Below are positions 15,682-24,482 of a stretch of 64,000 nt of DNA, in pieces. Location of the stretch: positions 235,171 to 299,170 of the forward strand of contig NZ_NPFY01000035.1 of NCBI RefSeq assembly GCF_002259415.1. Reading direction: 5' to 3'. A program made the position numbers and the translations under genes. How positions within the stretch are numbered: the first letter of the stretch is position 1; every line of letters starts with the position of its first letter. The stretch comes from Rhodococcus sp. 14-2470-1b (GTDB taxonomy: Bacteria > Actinomycetota > Actinomycetes > Mycobacteriales > Mycobacteriaceae). The notes below the pieces were generated by a model. The model was not told the DNA's origin. It was given only the letters and a program-made list of their open reading frames with translations, and ran no database searches.

Positions 15682-17783
15682 GCGACATCACCACTGCGTT
15701 CACCGACGAGGTAGTCACGAACGCATTCACCAAGATCATCTCCGTCCCCGGCCTCGAAGGCTCGATCGCCCTCGTGACGCTGGACAACGGCTACGACCAC
15801 ACCAAGCCGTCGACGTTCGGCCCCGGCGGCCTCACGCAGTTCGACGCCGCACTCGACGAGGCGTTCGCCGCGAACCCGGTCGCGATCGCAGTGACCGGCA
15901 AGCCGTTCATCTTCGCGGTCGGTGCCGACCTCAATGGTGTACCGAACATCAAGACCAAGGACGAGGCACTTCAGATCGGCCAGCTCGGCCACAAGGTGTT
16001 CCGGCGCCTGCGCGAGTCCGAGATCCCGACGTTCGCGTTCATCAACGGCGCTGCACTCGGCGGCGGCCTCGAAGTCGGGCTGCACTCGCACTACCGCACC
16101 GTTGCCGACAACGCGGCGGCACTCGGCCTTCCCGAGGCGTTCCTCGGACTCGTTCCAGGGTGGGGCGGAACTCAGTTGCTGCCCAACATCATCGGCGCAT
16201 CGAACGCCGTGACGGTGATCATCGAGAACTCGCTCAACCAGAACCGAACGCTCAAGCCGCAGCAGGCTCTCGATCTCGGTATCGCCGACGCCGTGTTCGG
16301 CGGCGCCGACTTCATCGAGCAGTCGCTGGCGTGGGCAGCTCAGGTGATCAAGGGCGACATCACCCCCGCTCGTCCCGAGATCGACCGTGGCCAGGCCTGG
16401 GACGACGCCGTCGCCCGCGCGAAGGGCATCGTCGCAGGCAAGACCGGCAACTTCGCCCCCGGTCCGGTCGCCGCTGTCGAGCTGATCGAGCTCGCCAAGA
16501 ACACAGACATCACCGACTCGGCTTCTCTGGACACCGCGTTCGCTGCCGAGGACGAGGCACTGTCCACCCTGCTCGTGAAAGACGAACTGCGTGCAGGCCT
16601 CTACGCGTTCGATCTCGTACAGAAGCGGGCCAAGCGACCCGCCGGCGCACCGGACAAGTCGTTGGCGCGCAAGATTTCCGGCGTCGGCATCGTCGGGGCA
16701 GGTCTCATGGCCAGCCAGCTCGCTCTGCTCTTCGTCCGGCAGCTGAAGGTGCCGGTGATCCTCACCGACATCGACCAGGAGCGCATCGACAAGGGCGTCG
16801 GCTACGTTCACGGTGAGATCGACAAGCTGCTCGGCAAGAAGCGTCTGTCCCCGGATGCCGCCAACCGTCTCAAGGCACTGGTGTCGGGCTCCATCGACAA
16901 GGCGGCGTTCGCACAGGCAGACTTCGTCATCGAGGCCGTGTTCGAGAACCTCGACGTGAAGAAGAAGGTGTTCGCCGAGGTCGAGGAATTCGTTTCTCCG
17001 GAAACGATTCTCGCCACCAACACCTCGTCGCTGTCGATCACGAAGATGGCAGCCGATCTGAAGCACCCCGAACGCGTGGTGGGCTTCCACTTCTTCAACC
17101 CCGTCGCCGTCCTCCCGCTACTGGAGGTCGTCAAGGGCGAGAAGACCGACGATGCCACGCTGGCAACGGCATTCGCCACGGCCAAGACGCTCAAGAAGTC
17201 GGCCGTACTCTCTGCCGACCTGCCCGGATTCGTCTTCAACCGGCTCGTCACCCGCGCATCCGGAGAGATCATCGCCGCGATCGACGAGGGCACACCCTTC
17301 GACGTCGCGGACGGGGCCGTCGCCGAGCTCGGCATGCCGATGAGCCCGCTCACCCTGCTGGCATTGGTCGGACCGGCCGTCGCCCTGCACACCGCGGAGA
17401 CCCTCGCCGAGGCGTACCCCGATCGGTTCAAGGACTCCGCCGGATTCCGAGCGCTCGTCGACGCCAAGAAGCCCGGCGTCTGGACCTACGGACCCGAAGG
17501 CCAGATCGTCGACCCCGAGGTGGCAGCACTGTGGCCACAGGGTGATTCACCGTCGACGGCAGAGCAGGTTCTGGATCGAACCCGGCGAGCGTTCGCCGAC
17601 GAGATCAACATCATGTTGGAGGAGGGCGTCGTAGCCGCGGCGGAGGACATCGACCTCTGCCTGCTTCTCGGCGGCGGCTTCGGATTCTGGAACGGCGGAA
17701 TCACTCCGTACCTCGACCGAACCGGCACCTCGGAAGCAGTGACAGGCAAGCGGTTCCTCACGCAGGGCGTCGCGAACGTCTGA
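15678..17783 (+). CDS. fadB: FadB: enoyl-CoA hydratase / 3-hydroxyacyl-CoA dehydrogenase
   Basis: A 701-aa bifunctional protein. The N-terminal crotonase domain (about 1-190) has the oxyanion segment INGAALGGGLEVGLH and the catalytic-glutamate region LPEAFLGLVPGWGGTQ. The NAD-binding domain begins near residue 330 (VGIVGAGLMASQLA). The dehydrogenase signature VGFHFFNPVAVLPLLEVV follows, and two C-terminal 3HCDH domains complete the protein. It performs the hydration and oxidation steps for FadA. ATG 15678 overlaps the fadA stop; GGAG upstream serves as ribosome-binding site. The last 237 bp are overlapped on the other strand by the SDR reading frame. Confidence 0.92.
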   Translation: MSDITTAFTDEVVTNAFTKIISVPGLEGSIALVTLDNGYDHTKPSTFGPGGLTQFDAALDEAFAANPVAIAVTGKPFIFAVGADLNGVPNIKTKDEALQIGQLGHKVFRRLRESEIPTFAFINGAALGGGLEVGLHSHYRTVADNAAALGLPEAFLGLVPGWGGTQLLPNIIGASNAVTVIIENSLNQNRTLKPQQALDLGIADAVFGGADFIEQSLAWAAQVIKGDITPARPEIDRGQAWDDAVARAKGIVAGKTGNFAPGPVAAVELIELAKNTDITDSASLDTAFAAEDEALSTLLVKDELRAGLYAFDLVQKRAKRPAGAPDKSLARKISGVGIVGAGLMASQLALLFVRQLKVPVILTDIDQERIDKGVGYVHGEIDKLLGKKRLSPDAANRLKALVSGSIDKAAFAQADFVIEAVFENLDVKKKVFAEVEEFVSPETILATNTSSLSITKMAADLKHPERVVGFHFFNPVAVLPLLEVVKGEKTDDATLATAFATAKTLKKSAVLSADLPGFVFNRLVTRASGEIIAAIDEGTPFDVADGAVAELGMPMSPLTLLALVGPAVALHTAETLAEAYPDRFKDSAGFRALVDAKKPGVWTYGPEGQIVDPEVAALWPQGDSPSTAEQVLDRTRRAFADEINIMLEEGVVAAAEDIDLCLLLGGGFGFWNGGITPYLDRTGTSEAVTGKRFLTQGVANV

Positions 17784-18743
17784 TGTACGTCCGAGATCGA
17801 AGTTGTGTACGTCTTCACCGTGAATCCGGTACACAACTTCGATCTCGCCTCCCTTACAGCCTGTCCAGAAAAAAATGAGCTCCGATTCGCGTGCCGGGTC
17901 GTAGGACTCCGCGGAAGACGACACAACGCGATTGCGGTCGGCGTAGTCGCCGCTGCGAGCGAACGTTCGGCCGGACACCAGGTCAGCGAGTTCCGCACCT
18001 GCCTGCGTGGACGTGGTGGCCAGTGGCGTCAGAGTAAGCACAGGACCCAGCACTCGCATCATCAGCTGCGCTCCCCTGCCTGCATGTCTGGCCAGGCCGG
18101 TCCCCGGGACCAGACCGGGGTTGAACGAGATGATGTCGACGCCCGGTTCGAGGGCGTCGACCCACGCATGAACGAGGTGGACCGCCGCAAGTTTGCTGGT
18201 CGAGTACGCGGTTCTCCCGGCTGCGGCCGACTCCGGTTCGGTGAAGGCACCGGGACGCGCGAGCACGTCCGGAGCCGACCACGCGGGCGCCGGAACCAGC
18301 GCGAGATTGTGCCGGAGATCCCCGAAGTGCGTGTCGCTGACGGTGATCACGATGCGCGAGGAATCCGTCAGGTGGGACCGGAGCTGGGTCAGAAGTACGT
18401 GGTTGGCAACTACGTTGACCGCGAAAGTCGCTTCGAGACCGTCGACCGTCGTCGTGATTGCATCGGTGTACTGGATGCCCGCGTTTCCGACGAACCTGTC
18501 GAGTCTCGGGATCGAACCGTTCTGCGCCAGCGTGCCGATGTGACGGCCCGCCGTCCTCGTCGCCTCGATGTCAGCGAGGTCGGCGTCCACGAACGTCACC
18601 CGAGGAGAGGTCGGGCCAGGTCTTCGACCGACCACGACGAGGTGTGCGTGAGGGTCATCGGCAAGCAACCTCGAGGCTGCTACGGCGCCGATCCCCTGGC
18701 TGACTCCGGTCATGACGATGGTGTGTGCGGAACTGTGGGTCAT
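17547..18743 (-). CDS. Short-chain dehydrogenase with abnormally long C-terminal tail
   Basis: The reading frame is 398 aa, but only about the first 300 residues look like an SDR: TGVSQGIGAVAASRLL (cofactor motif, residues 9-24), NAGIQ, the catalytic TAYSTSKLAAVH and the PG motif in FNPGLVPGTG. The similarity ends near ESYDPARESEL. The frame then runs through an 18-bp inverted repeat and continues as antisense of fadB until 17547. The native end was probably lost or replaced by the repeat, so the tail is likely spurious protein. It is divergent from the MmyB-type regulator at 18847. SDR substrates vary too widely to predict. Confidence 0.7.
   Translation of the reverse strand: MTHSSAHTIVMTGVSQGIGAVAASRLLADDPHAHLVVVGRRPGPTSPRVTFVDADLADIEATRTAGRHIGTLAQNGSIPRLDRFVGNAGIQYTDAITTTVDGLEATFAVNVVANHVLLTQLRSHLTDSSRIVITVSDTHFGDLRHNLALVPAPAWSAPDVLARPGAFTEPESAAAGRTAYSTSKLAAVHLVHAWVDALEPGVDIISFNPGLVPGTGLARHAGRGAQLMMRVLGPVLTLTPLATTSTQAGAELADLVSGRTFARSGDYADRNRVVSSSAESYDPARESELIFFWTGCKGGEIEVVYRIHGEDVHNFDLGRTSDVRDALREEPLACHCFRGAGSVEVRSDSAVPESEAAAEKQAEVDVLRRGYDALLQHDVDLVGERSPGSIQNLLCRRR
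17793..17846. repeat. Perfect 18-bp inverted repeat with 18-nt loop
   Basis: Left arm 17793-17810 (GAGATCGAAGTTGTGTAC) is exactly complementary to 17829-17846. It starts 9 nt after the fadB stop and lies inside the over-long SDR frame. It could act as a bidirectional terminator, or be a dispersed palindromic repeat that inserted here. There is no T-tract. Confidence 0.75.
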
Positions 18744-18846
18744 GGCACCCACGCTGGCACCGGCACAGGAGTACAACCAGCACCCGGTGAGACAGTGGGA
18801 TCAGCAGTACCAGTATGCATCCGCCGAAGCGGGAGATGATGGACCG

Positions 18847-19710
18847 ATGAGCGACACGGCATCCGACCTCGGTGAAGTCCTGCGCGGGTGGAGGGACAGA
18901 CTTTCACCTGTCGATGCAGGCCTCCCGACGGGCCCGAGGCGGCGGACCGAGGGTCTGCGCCGTGAAGAGTTGGCACAGCTGGCCGGAGTGTCCGTCGACT
19001 ACCTCATCCGACTCGAACAAGGCCGCGCCACGACGCCGTCCGCGCAGGTCACCGCGTCCTTGGCACGAGCCTTGCAGTTGAACGGCGCCGAGCGAGATCA
19101 CCTGTACCGCTGCGCGGGCCTGTTGCCACCGGGCCCGGGAAGCATCGATCGACACGTCGGTCCCGGCATTGCGCGCCTCGTCGGCCGCTTGGCGGACACG
19201 CCTGTGGCCGTGTTCGCGGCGGATTGGGACCTTCTGACGTGGAACCCTATGTGGAGCGCACTGCAAGGCAATCCGACGGCGATCGACGTAACGCACCGAA
19301 ACCTGGTCCGGGTGATGTTCGGCAGCGACGATCGCGGCCGAGCCGCCTATCCACCCGCCTCGTCGACGGCAGACCTGGAGCATCTCGCGACGGCACTCGT
19401 CGCCGACCTCAGAATCGCAGCCGTCCGGTTCCCACGCGACGCACCGCTGTCTGCGTTGATCACCGAATTACGGACGCAGAACTCGTATTTCGATGCACTG
19501 TGGCGCTCGGGGACCGCCGCCGAGCATGCCACCGATCGCAAGACGATCCACCATGCAACCGTCGGGGACATCACCCTCGACTGCGACGTTCTCACCGCCC
19601 CCGGCACCGACCTCCGGCTCGTCGTCTACACCGCTGCGACGGGCACGGCAGATGCAGACAAGCTCGACTTTCTTCGGGTCACGGCAGGCGCCGTCGTACC
19701 CGAACACTGA
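18847..19710 (+). CDS. Helix-turn-helix regulator with MmyB-like ligand domain
   Basis: A 287-aa XRE-family regulator. The HTH lies at about residues 15-80 (RRRTEGLRREELAQLAGVSVDYLIRLEQG is typical of the group). The C-terminal MmyB-like PAS domain has VFAADWDLLTWNPMWSAL followed by a conserved NLVRVMF. Such proteins commonly control a neighbouring SDR, often divergent as here. ATG 18847 is preceded by GGGAGAT. The 103-bp gap to the SDR (18744-18846) should hold the operator; no clear palindrome stood out by eye. Confidence 0.85.
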   Translation: MSDTASDLGEVLRGWRDRLSPVDAGLPTGPRRRTEGLRREELAQLAGVSVDYLIRLEQGRATTPSAQVTASLARALQLNGAERDHLYRCAGLLPPGPGSIDRHVGPGIARLVGRLADTPVAVFAADWDLLTWNPMWSALQGNPTAIDVTHRNLVRVMFGSDDRGRAAYPPASSTADLEHLATALVADLRIAAVRFPRDAPLSALITELRTQNSYFDALWRSGTAAEHATDRKTIHHATVGDITLDCDVLTAPGTDLRLVVYTAATGTADADKLDFLRVTAGAVVPEH

Positions 19711-19762
19711 GATTGCCGTCACGTCGCGATACATTTCGGCGGGCTGTGCCGTCGGGAGGAAC

Positions 19763-20506
19763 ATGAACCCAAAGAAGATCGCAGTGGCAGGTGGAACCGG
19801 TGTCGTCGGCAGGCATGTGGTCGACCTCGCCCGAAAACGCGGTCACGACGTCCTCGTGCTCACCCGCTCCAACGGTGTGGACCTCGTCGGCGGAACCGGC
19901 CTCGACGACACCCTCGTCGGAGTCGACGTCGTCGTCGACGTTGCCTCGACGCAAACCATGTCCGCCAAGGAATCCGTCCGGTTCTTCACGAGTGTCACCG
20001 CACATCTCCTGCGTGCGGAGAAAGCTGCAGGCGTGCGGCACCACGTGGCGCTCTCCATCGTCGGCGTCGACGAGGCTCCGTACTCGTACTACGCGGGAAA
20101 AGTCGCCCAGGAAAATGCGATCGCGGACGGCGACATCCCTTGGACCATCCTGCGCGCGACACAGTTTCACGAATTCGCCGAGCAACTCGTCGAGCGAACC
20201 ACGCTCGGCCCTCTCGTCGTCGTACCACGTATGCGATGCATGCCCGTCGCCGCGCGCGACGTTGCGCAGCGTCTCCTCGAACTGGCCGAAGGTACACCCG
20301 CAGGGCAGGTCCCGGACCTCGGCGGACCACGAGAAGAACGCATGGTGGACATGGTCCGCGCCCATGTGGCCACACTCCACGGCAGACACTGGGTCGTCGA
20401 GATCCCCCTGCCCGGCGCCTACGGCAAAGCCATGCGCGACGGCACCCTCGTGCCGGGAGCCGGTGCGGACCACTCGTCGACCACCTTCGCGGATCGGCTC
20501 GGGTGA
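19763..20506 (+). CDS. NAD(P)-binding atypical SDR / NmrA-like protein
   Basis: A 247-aa Rossmann protein with AVAGGTGVVGRHVVDLA at residues 7-23. The SYYAGK segment in the middle replaces the classical YxxxK site. Members include NmrA-type redox sensors and small oxidoreductases. ATG 19763 follows a strong GGGAGGA site 5 nt upstream. It lies 52 nt after the regulator and may be read with it. The function cannot be fixed further. Confidence 0.75.
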   Translation: MNPKKIAVAGGTGVVGRHVVDLARKRGHDVLVLTRSNGVDLVGGTGLDDTLVGVDVVVDVASTQTMSAKESVRFFTSVTAHLLRAEKAAGVRHHVALSIVGVDEAPYSYYAGKVAQENAIADGDIPWTILRATQFHEFAEQLVERTTLGPLVVVPRMRCMPVAARDVAQRLLELAEGTPAGQVPDLGGPREERMVDMVRAHVATLHGRHWVVEIPLPGAYGKAMRDGTLVPGAGADHSSTTFADRLG

Positions 20507-20544
20507 GCGGACCCGAGCTCGCGCGCCGGGGGTAACCCTTCGGA

Positions 20545-20562
20545 TGAAATCCCCTGATTTCA
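20545..20562. repeat. Short inverted repeat in the 20507-20639 intergenic gap
   Basis: TGAAATC and GATTTCA form a 7-bp palindrome around CCCT. It may be a weak terminator after the NAD(P)-binding gene or an operator for the downstream transporter. Confidence 0.3.
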
Positions 20563-20639
20563 GCCACCGGTTGCCCCGAACAGGTCCATGATGTCGTTGA
20601 CCACCACCGACGCTGGCCCTTCAGAAAGCTGGGTTCGTC

Positions 20640-22037
20640 ATGACGCAACCTGCAGAACGCCATACCGCGAAAGTCATCGGAGTCACAGTCGCGGCAGCGG
20701 TCGGTGGCTTCCTCTTCGGTTTCGATTCGTCGGTCGTCAACGGCGCGGTCGACTCGATCCAGGAGAACTTCGGGCTCAGTTCGTTCGTCACTGGATTTGC
20801 AGTCGCGATCGCGCTGCTCGGATGCGCAGTCGGTGCATGGTTCGCCGGGCGGCTCGCCGACAGCTGGGGACGCAAACGCGTCATGCTGTTGGGCTCGGCG
20901 TTGTTCACCATCTCGTCGGTGGGTTCCGGTTTCGCTTTCTCGATCCCCGACCTGATGTTGTGGCGAGTGCTCGGCGGACTCGGAATCGGAATCGCATCGG
21001 TCATCGCGCCTGCCTACATATCCGAGATCGCGCCCGCACGCTATCGCGGTGGTCTCGCATCGCTGCAGCAGTTGGCAATCACCGTCGGTATCTTCGCCGC
21101 GTTGCTGTCCGATGCGGTATTGCAGAACGCCGCAGGCGGGCCGTCGAACGATCTGTGGTTCGGGATGGAGGCCTGGCGTTGGATGTTCCTCGTCGGCGTC
21201 GTACCCGCACTCGTCTACGGTTTTCTGGCCACGCTGATCCCCGAGTCTCCGCGATATCTGGTCGGCAAGCACCTCGACGACGAGGCAGCCCGAATTCTCG
21301 GGGAGATCTCCGGCGAAGTGAACCCGAATGAGCGAGTCAAGGAAATCCGGCTCACGCTGCGGCGCGAAGCGAAGTCGTCCTTTGGCGACATCCGCGGCCC
21401 GAAGTTCGGTCTGCAGCCGATCGTCTGGGTCGGCATCACGATGGCGGTCCTGCAGCAGTTCGTGGGCATCAACGCGATCTTCTACTATTCGACGACGCTG
21501 TGGAAGTCCGTGGGCTTCAGCGAGAATCAGTCGTTCGTCACCTCGGTGATCACGTCCGTCATCAACGTCACCATGACGTTCGTGGCGATCCTGTTCGTCG
21601 ACCGATTCGGCCGCAAGAACTTGCTTCAGATCGGTTCCGTCGGAATGTTCGTGGGATTGGTACTCGCTGCGGTGTCGTTCACTCAGGCCGTCGGCACCGG
21701 AGACGACCTGACACTTCCGACGCCGTGGGGAACGATCGCGCTGATCGGAGCCAACCTGTTCGTCATCTTCTTCGCCGCCACCTGGGGTCCGATCATGTGG
21801 GTGATGTTGGGAGAGATGTTCCCCAACAACATGCGCGCAGTTGCTCTCGGTATCAGTACCGCAGCCAACTGGGTGGCGAACTTCGCGATCACGTTGGCGT
21901 TCCCGCCGCTCACTCAGTCGATCGGCCTCGGTTTCATCTACTCGTTCTTCGCGTTCTTCGCGCTGGTGTCCTTCTTCTTCGTCAAGTTCAAGATCCGCGA
22001 AACGAAGGGCATGGAGCTCGAGGACATGGTTCTGTAA
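20640..22037 (+). CDS. MFS sugar porter (sugar/proton symporter)
   Basis: A 465-aa 12-helix major facilitator protein. Sugar-porter signatures are intact: GGFLFGFDSSVVNGA in TM1, GRLADSWGRKRVM in loop 2-3, PESPRYLVG after TM6, QQFVGINAIFYYS in TM7 and VDRFGRKNLL in loop 8-9. It most likely imports a hexose, pentose or polyol with protons. The ribosome-binding site is weak (GAAAGCTGGG). It is separated from the NAD(P)-binding gene by 133 bp and followed closely by the YCII gene. The substrate is not predictable. Confidence 0.9.
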   Translation: MTQPAERHTAKVIGVTVAAAVGGFLFGFDSSVVNGAVDSIQENFGLSSFVTGFAVAIALLGCAVGAWFAGRLADSWGRKRVMLLGSALFTISSVGSGFAFSIPDLMLWRVLGGLGIGIASVIAPAYISEIAPARYRGGLASLQQLAITVGIFAALLSDAVLQNAAGGPSNDLWFGMEAWRWMFLVGVVPALVYGFLATLIPESPRYLVGKHLDDEAARILGEISGEVNPNERVKEIRLTLRREAKSSFGDIRGPKFGLQPIVWVGITMAVLQQFVGINAIFYYSTTLWKSVGFSENQSFVTSVITSVINVTMTFVAILFVDRFGRKNLLQIGSVGMFVGLVLAAVSFTQAVGTGDDLTLPTPWGTIALIGANLFVIFFAATWGPIMWVMLGEMFPNNMRAVALGISTAANWVANFAITLAFPPLTQSIGLGFIYSFFAFFALVSFFFVKFKIRETKGMELEDMVL

Positions 22038-22057
22038 CTCCGGTCAGGAGGCACGTC

Positions 22058-22342
22058 ATGCCGATGTTCGTCGTCGAATACTCGTACACGCCGGAAACGT
22101 CGGGCGGTAGAGACGACCACCGAACCGACCACCGGGCGTGGATCCACGAGATGGTTCGCAGGAAGACCATCAGGTCATCCGGGCCGCTCGCCGACCACAG
22201 CGGCGCAATGTTCATCGTCGAATGCCCCGACCGCGACGCAGTCGCCCGGTTGTTCGCGCACGACCCGTTCAACCGTGCCGGCTTGGTGGCCGACGTCCGG
22301 ATCAGTCAGTGGGCGCCCACCGTCGGTGAACTCTCCGACTGA
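22058..22342 (+). CDS. YCII-related domain protein
   Basis: A 94-aa ferredoxin-like-fold protein. It has the conserved His in DHRAWIHEM and the SGPLADHSGAMFIVE segment of the YciI family. Family members are small cytoplasmic proteins, some with Asp-His active sites acting on chlorinated aromatics; most are uncharacterised. ATG 22058 follows CAGGAGG with good spacing and lies 20 nt after the permease stop, so the two are probably cotranscribed. Its stop is 5 bp from the convergent dxs stop. Confidence 0.85.
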   Translation: MPMFVVEYSYTPETSGGRDDHRTDHRAWIHEMVRRKTIRSSGPLADHSGAMFIVECPDRDAVARLFAHDPFNRAGLVADVRISQWAPTVGELSD

Positions 22343-22347
22343 CGCCG

Positions 22348-24228
22348 TCAGTTGGACCCGAGCCACCCGGCGATCCGGCGAGTCAGGTCCTCCGATGTGA
22401 GCCCGAGTTCGCGGTGGATCTGCTCCCGAGACGCGTGATCCAGGAAGCGCTGTGGAACTCCGATGTCGCGGCACGCGGTGTCCACGCCGACCGCACGGAT
22501 AGCCGCGGACACAGTGGATCCGACGCCTCCGTGCACCCCCGAATCCTCGAGCGTCACGACGAGCTTGTACTCCTCGGCCAGTTTCAGCAGGGCCTCCGGG
22601 ACCGGAAGCACCCACCGTGGATCGACGACCGTCACCGACACACCGTGCTCGGCCAGGGCGGTCGCGGTCTCGAGTGCCAGTCCTGCGAAGGCGCCGACGG
22701 CAACGATCAGGACGTCTCGGCCCGCAGAATCCGGCTCGGACAACACGTCGATGACGCCGTCGAGACGCCGGAGCGCCGGGATGTCCTCCGTCACGGCGCC
22801 TTTCGGGAACCTCAGCGCAGTAGGCCCGTCGTTCACCGCGAGCGCCTCCCCGAGTTCCTCACGGAGAGAGGCGCAGTCGCGCGGCGCGGCGACCCTCATA
22901 CCGGGGACGATCCCGAGCAACGACATGTCCCACATGCCGTTGTGACTCGCGCCGTCGGCCCCGGTGACACCGGCACGGTCCAGAACGAGCGTGACCGGAA
23001 GATTCAGCAGCGCAACGTCCATCAGTAGTTGGTCGAAGGCGCGATTGAGGAATGTCGAGTACACGGCGACGACGGGGTGCAGGCCACCGAGCGCAAGGCC
23101 TGCAGCCGACGTCATTGCATGCTGTTCGGCGATCCCGACGTCGAACATACGGGTGGGGTACTTCTCCCCGAACGCCGCGAGGCCGGTGGGGCCTGCCATG
23201 GCCGCGGTGATCGCGACGATGTCCTCACGCTCGGCCGCACGGTCGATCAATTCGGCCGAGAACACGGACGTCCAGTCGGGAGCCGATTGCTTGCGGGCGA
23301 GCCCGGTCAACGGATCGATGACGCCGGTCGCGTGCATCTGGTCGGCGACGTTGTTCTCGGCGTGGGCGTATCCCATGCCCTTGCGAGTGACGGCGTGCAC
23401 GATCACCGGACCGCCGTACGCCTTGGCTCTGCGCAGCGCGGACTCCATGGCCTGCTCGTCGTGACCGTCGACCGGTCCGAGGTACTTGATGCCGAGGTCG
23501 GTGAACAAGACCTGAGGGCTGATCGCGTCCTTGACGCCCGCTTTCATGCCGTGCAGCATCGCGTACGCCGTCTTCCCGAACAACGGAATCCTGCGGACGA
23601 TACGGCGGCCGTTGTCGAGAATGCGCTCGTAACCCGGTTGCAGGCGTAGGGCTGCCAGATGTTCGGCCAGTCCACCGATGGTGGGCGCGTAGGAGCGACC
23701 GTTGTCGTTGACGACGATCACGAGAGAACGATCCTTGCCGGCCGCGATGTTGTTGAGTGCTTCCCAACACATCCCGCCCGTCAACGCACCGTCACCGACG
23801 ACGGCGACGACGTGGCGGTCGCTCTGACCGGTCAGCTCGAAAGCCTTGGCGAGCCCGTCCGCATAGGACAACGATGCGGACGCATGCGAGGACTCGACCC
23901 AGTCGTGTTCGCTCTCGGCGCGCGAGGGATACCCGGACAGTCCACCCTGCTTGCGAAGCGACGCGAACTCGGCGGTGCGGCCGGTGACCATCTTGTGCAC
24001 GTACGCCTGATGGCCGGTGTCCCAGATGATCGGGTCACGCGGAGAATCGAACGTACGGTGGACGGCCAACGTCAGCTCGACGACACCCAGGTTGGGACCC
24101 AGATGACCTCCTGTGGCCGACACCGTCTCGACGAGGAACTCACGGATCTCCTCGGCCAGATCCACCACCTCCGCCGGTGAAAGACGGCGCAGGTCCTCAG
24201 GCGACTGAACGCGCGCTAGAACACCCAA
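22348..24228 (-). CDS. dxs: 1-Deoxy-D-xylulose-5-phosphate synthase Dxs
   Basis: A 626-aa thiamine-diphosphate enzyme that condenses pyruvate and glyceraldehyde 3-phosphate, the first step of the MEP isoprenoid pathway. The N-terminal domain has SATGGHLGPNLGVVELT and the TPP motif VGDGALTGGMCWEALNN. The transketolase pyrimidine domain (about 320-480) carries MFDVGIAEQHAMTSAAGLA, and the C-terminal domain has LEDSGVHGGVGS. The start is TTG 24228 with GGAGGGAG 7-14 nt upstream, giving the normal MGVLARVQSP N-terminus. It supplies decaprenyl-phosphate and menaquinone synthesis. The position matches Rv2682c. Confidence 0.96.
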   Translation of the reverse strand: MGVLARVQSPEDLRRLSPAEVVDLAEEIREFLVETVSATGGHLGPNLGVVELTLAVHRTFDSPRDPIIWDTGHQAYVHKMVTGRTAEFASLRKQGGLSGYPSRAESEHDWVESSHASASLSYADGLAKAFELTGQSDRHVVAVVGDGALTGGMCWEALNNIAAGKDRSLVIVVNDNGRSYAPTIGGLAEHLAALRLQPGYERILDNGRRIVRRIPLFGKTAYAMLHGMKAGVKDAISPQVLFTDLGIKYLGPVDGHDEQAMESALRRAKAYGGPVIVHAVTRKGMGYAHAENNVADQMHATGVIDPLTGLARKQSAPDWTSVFSAELIDRAAEREDIVAITAAMAGPTGLAAFGEKYPTRMFDVGIAEQHAMTSAAGLALGGLHPVVAVYSTFLNRAFDQLLMDVALLNLPVTLVLDRAGVTGADGASHNGMWDMSLLGIVPGMRVAAPRDCASLREELGEALAVNDGPTALRFPKGAVTEDIPALRRLDGVIDVLSEPDSAGRDVLIVAVGAFAGLALETATALAEHGVSVTVVDPRWVLPVPEALLKLAEEYKLVVTLEDSGVHGGVGSTVSAAIRAVGVDTACRDIGVPQRFLDHASREQIHRELGLTSEDLTRRIAGWLGSN

Positions 24229-24312
24229 CGAGATCGCTCCCTCCGGCCGGAAACTTCGGCAACACGTGCGGTACTTCGATGTCGATGGCTCGACACTTCT
24301 TCGATCAGAACA

Positions 24313-24334
24313 GTCTACGTAGCGAAACGTAGAC
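24313..24334. promoter_or_regulatory. Candidate operator palindrome between dxs and glsA
   Basis: Perfect 8-bp arms GTCTACGT and ACGTAGAC flank AGCGAA in the 254-bp divergent gap. The size and symmetry suit a dimeric regulator such as a TetR or XRE protein. No regulator gene is adjacent. Confidence 0.4.
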
Positions 24335-24470
24335 GCCGTACCGACACCGTCGATGCCGTACCGCGACCACCGCCGAATCGTGTACCGACTCCGACAATAC
24401 TGTGACCTTCGGGCAACACGACCATCACGTCCACGCGTCGATGATCACACCGAACACCGAGGTCGGAGCA

Positions 24471-24476
24471 TAGGGT
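24471..24476 (+). promoter_or_regulatory. TANNNT -10 box upstream of glsA
   Basis: TAGGGT ends 6 nt before the ATG at 24483, with no ribosome-binding site; a leaderless start is likely. Confidence 0.5.
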
Positions 24477-24482
24477 TGCCTC

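Noticed and set aside
15627..17090. Long minus-strand frame antisense to fadB
   Set aside because: No family features, no start context, and full overlap with a well-supported enzyme.
17793..17846. Insertion sequence end
   Set aside because: No transposase frame or target-site duplication is nearby; only the palindrome itself can be supported.
19679..21272. Minus-strand frames opposite the NAD(P)-binding gene and MFS permease
   Set aside because: The compositions are typical of antisense shadows (Asp/Arg/His-rich), without motifs.
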